Shown here: one piece after another, positions 14,017-14,884 of the stretch
Position numbering within the stretch: the stretch's first letter is position 1
Layout of the letters: the number at the start of each line of letters is the position of its first letter
Made by a program: the position numbers and the translations under genes
Assembly: GCA_900544465.1 (NCBI GenBank)
Contig: UQVT01000031.1
Span: 1 to 14,884 of the forward strand
Length of the DNA stretch: 14,884 nucleotides
From: an uncultured Collinsella sp.
GTDB taxonomy: Bacteria; Actinomycetota; Coriobacteriia; Coriobacteriales; Coriobacteriaceae
Direction of reading: 5' to 3'
Notes under the pieces: model-generated
Database searches by the model: none
What the model saw: only the letters and a program-made list of their open reading frames with translations
Told to the model about the DNA's origin: nothing

Positions 14017-14106
14017 AACAGTCTCCTTGCACATTCCAAATCGCGCTTAACACGGATTTTATAGTCGATATGGTCCAATGGTCGCGTAACGAAAGGAGTG
14101 GTCGAG
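14017..14106. promoter_or_regulatory. Divergent promoter region between the two-component operon and the redox operon
   Basis: Ninety nt separate the response-regulator ATG from the TTG of the CXXC gene, so both operons are controlled from here. Rightward, TTAACA (about 14047-14052) with TATGGT 16 nt on is a weak candidate promoter; leftward, TATAAA on the complement is a candidate -10. AAAGGAG (14092-14098) is the ribosome site of the CXXC gene. No clear direct-repeat operator for an OmpR-type regulator is visible. Confidence 0.45.
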
Positions 14107-14253
14107 TTGTTCAAAGCGGTAAAACCCGTGGTACAGGTCGCTTTGTTGATCGTCGGAATTACCATGGTGTGCTTTGGTGTTATGCGTGGCGAGGCGGATG
14201 CCGTGCTGGCCAAAGCGATTAGGCTGTGCTTGGAGTGTATCGGAATTGGATAA
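14107..14253 (+). CDS. CD1871A-family CXXC-motif small membrane protein, 48 aa
   Basis: TTG at 14107 lies 8 nt after AAAGGAG and opens a 48-residue frame ending in TAA at 14251. One hydrophobic helix (about residues 8-26, VVQVALLIVGITMVCFGVM) is followed by RGEADAVLAKAIRLCLECIG and IG, with the C41-x-x-C44 pair near the C-terminus. This is the pattern of the CD1871A family CXXC proteins found ahead of NapH-like 4Fe-4S membrane proteins in clostridia and Coriobacteriia. It overlaps the next gene by 8 nt, so the two are translationally coupled. The CXXC probably takes part in thiol/disulfide electron transfer or cofactor binding (inference). The gene is easily missed because it is short and starts with TTG. 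Confidence 0.85.
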   Translation: MFKAVKPVVQVALLIVGITMVCFGVMRGEADAVLAKAIRLCLECIGIG

Positions 14254-14884
14254 AAGAGAAAACACTGCGTCGCATGTTTTGGCCCGATTTCGCGGATTCA
14301 TTCAGGCGGCGGCGACGCTGGTCACCAATATTCACCTGCCAAACTTTGCCAAAGGAAGTATCTATCAGGGCGCGGGAAAGACAGTTTGCGTACCTGGACT
14401 TAATTGCTATTCGTGCCCCGCGGCATCGGGTGCGTGCCCCATCGGGTCGTTCCAGTCGGTGGTAGGTTCGTCCAAGTTCAACTTTTCTTACTATGTTACC
14501 GGTACGCTCATTTTGCTCGGCGTGCTGCTGGGACGCTTTGTATGCGGGTTTTTGTGCCCGTTTGGCTGGCTGCAGGAGCTGCTTCATAAGATTCCCGGCA
14601 AAAAGCTTTCGACAAAAAAGCTCAAGGCGCTTACGTATATCAAATACTTCGTGCTGCTGTTTGCTGTGGTATTGCTGCCTGTGCTGGTGGTCAACGACCT
14701 GGGGATGGGAGATCCGTTCTTTTGTAAGTACATCTGTCCGCAGGGTGTGCTCGAGGGCGCCATTCCTCTGGCCATTGCCAATGCCGGCATTCGATCTGCG
14801 CTGGGGCAGCTCTTTACCTGGAAACTTGCCGTTCTCATTGCCGTGGTAGTGCTGAGCGTTTTGTTCTATCGCCCCTTCTGCAAA
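14246..14884 (+). CDS. NapH/NosR-like 4Fe-4S-binding membrane protein (3' end outside the window)
   Basis: TTG at 14246 (MDKRENTASH) lies inside the end of the CXXC gene, with GGAG about 10 nt upstream. The 213 codons to the window edge are open. Visible features are a cysteine-rich outer loop (C48, C54, C57, C64 in TVCVPGLNCYSCPAASGACP), a helix ending in the family hallmark GRFVCGFLCPFGWLQ (C100, C104), a second helix pair (KYFVLLFAVVLLPVLVV), FFCKYICPQG (C160, C164), and a third helix reaching RPFCK (C212). The paired CxxxCP motifs are characteristic of the NapH/NosR/CcoG-related electron-transfer proteins that pass electrons from the membrane quinone pool outward. The expected C-terminal ferredoxin-like clusters lie beyond the window. 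Together with the CXXC gene it should form a periplasm-facing or extracytoplasmic redox operon. Confidence 0.93.
   Translation, partial: MDKRENTASHVLARFRGFIQAAATLVTNIHLPNFAKGSIYQGAGKTVCVPGLNCYSCPAASGACPIGSFQSVVGSSKFNFSYYVTGTLILLGVLLGRFVCGFLCPFGWLQELLHKIPGKKLSTKKLKALTYIKYFVLLFAVVLLPVLVVNDLGMGDPFFCKYICPQGVLEGAIPLAIANAGIRSALGQLFTWKLAVLIAVVVLSVLFYRPFCK

Noticed and set aside
1..14884. CRISPR array, tRNA, rRNA, insertion sequence or integrase
   Set aside because: No regularly spaced repeats, no cloverleaf with CCA-type end, and no transposase or recombinase motif seen on either strand by eye.

Overview
The window looks like a chromosomal segment from a high-GC, Gram-positive gut-type actinobacterium, most likely class Coriobacteriia (Collinsella or a relative). 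This rests on GC-rich codon use, strong AGGAGG-type ribosome binding sites, a LuxR-type regulator beside a very large Tat-exported surface protein ending in an LAGTG wall-sorting signal, a PadR/DUF1700 pair, and a CD1871A-type CXXC protein next to a NapH-like 4Fe-4S membrane protein. The genus is an inference from gene style only.

Layout. Positions 144-1526 (minus) encode an archaeal-type AAA ATPase with a DUF234-like C-terminus that has a PD-(D/E)XK-like signature. Its upstream region (1526-1633) is a symmetric array of four ACTCGG-N6-CCGAGT dyads. Next comes a plus-strand pair, an XRE repressor-like protein (1783-2013) and a four-helix membrane protein (2023-2607), with a consensus promoter and a Rho-independent terminator. 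Positions 2698-7065 (minus) encode a 1455-residue Tat-exported, LAxTG-anchored surface protein; its likely regulator, a LuxR-HTH protein (7221-8225), is just upstream on the same strand. An unrecognised small gene follows (8368-8748, minus). Positions 8815-10081 (plus) are a GC-rich PadR - DUF1700 - small membrane protein operon with a PadR-style operator over its -10 box.

Positions 10082-12205 are an accessory or decay zone of visibly lower GC. It holds a short ORF with an in-frame stop, an intact orphan gene with a possible HEPN-like fold (10495-11178), the N-terminal remnant of a second P-loop ATPase with a frameshift inside Walker A (11412-11707, minus), and an arginase-family pseudogene with no N-terminus and a mutated metal ligand (about 11768-12205, minus).

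Positions 12206-14016 (minus) encode an OmpR-type response regulator and its histidine kinase, overlapping by ATGA. Divergent from them are a 48-residue CXXC protein (14107-14253) and a 4Fe-4S membrane protein (14246 to the window end, partial). Both use TTG starts and overlap by 8 nt. They look like the front of a membrane electron-transfer operon that the two-component system may regulate.

The most unusual elements are the dyad array whose spacer contains the ATPase gene's Shine-Dalgarno, the giant dual-signal surface protein with its LuxR partner, and the layered pseudogene region.
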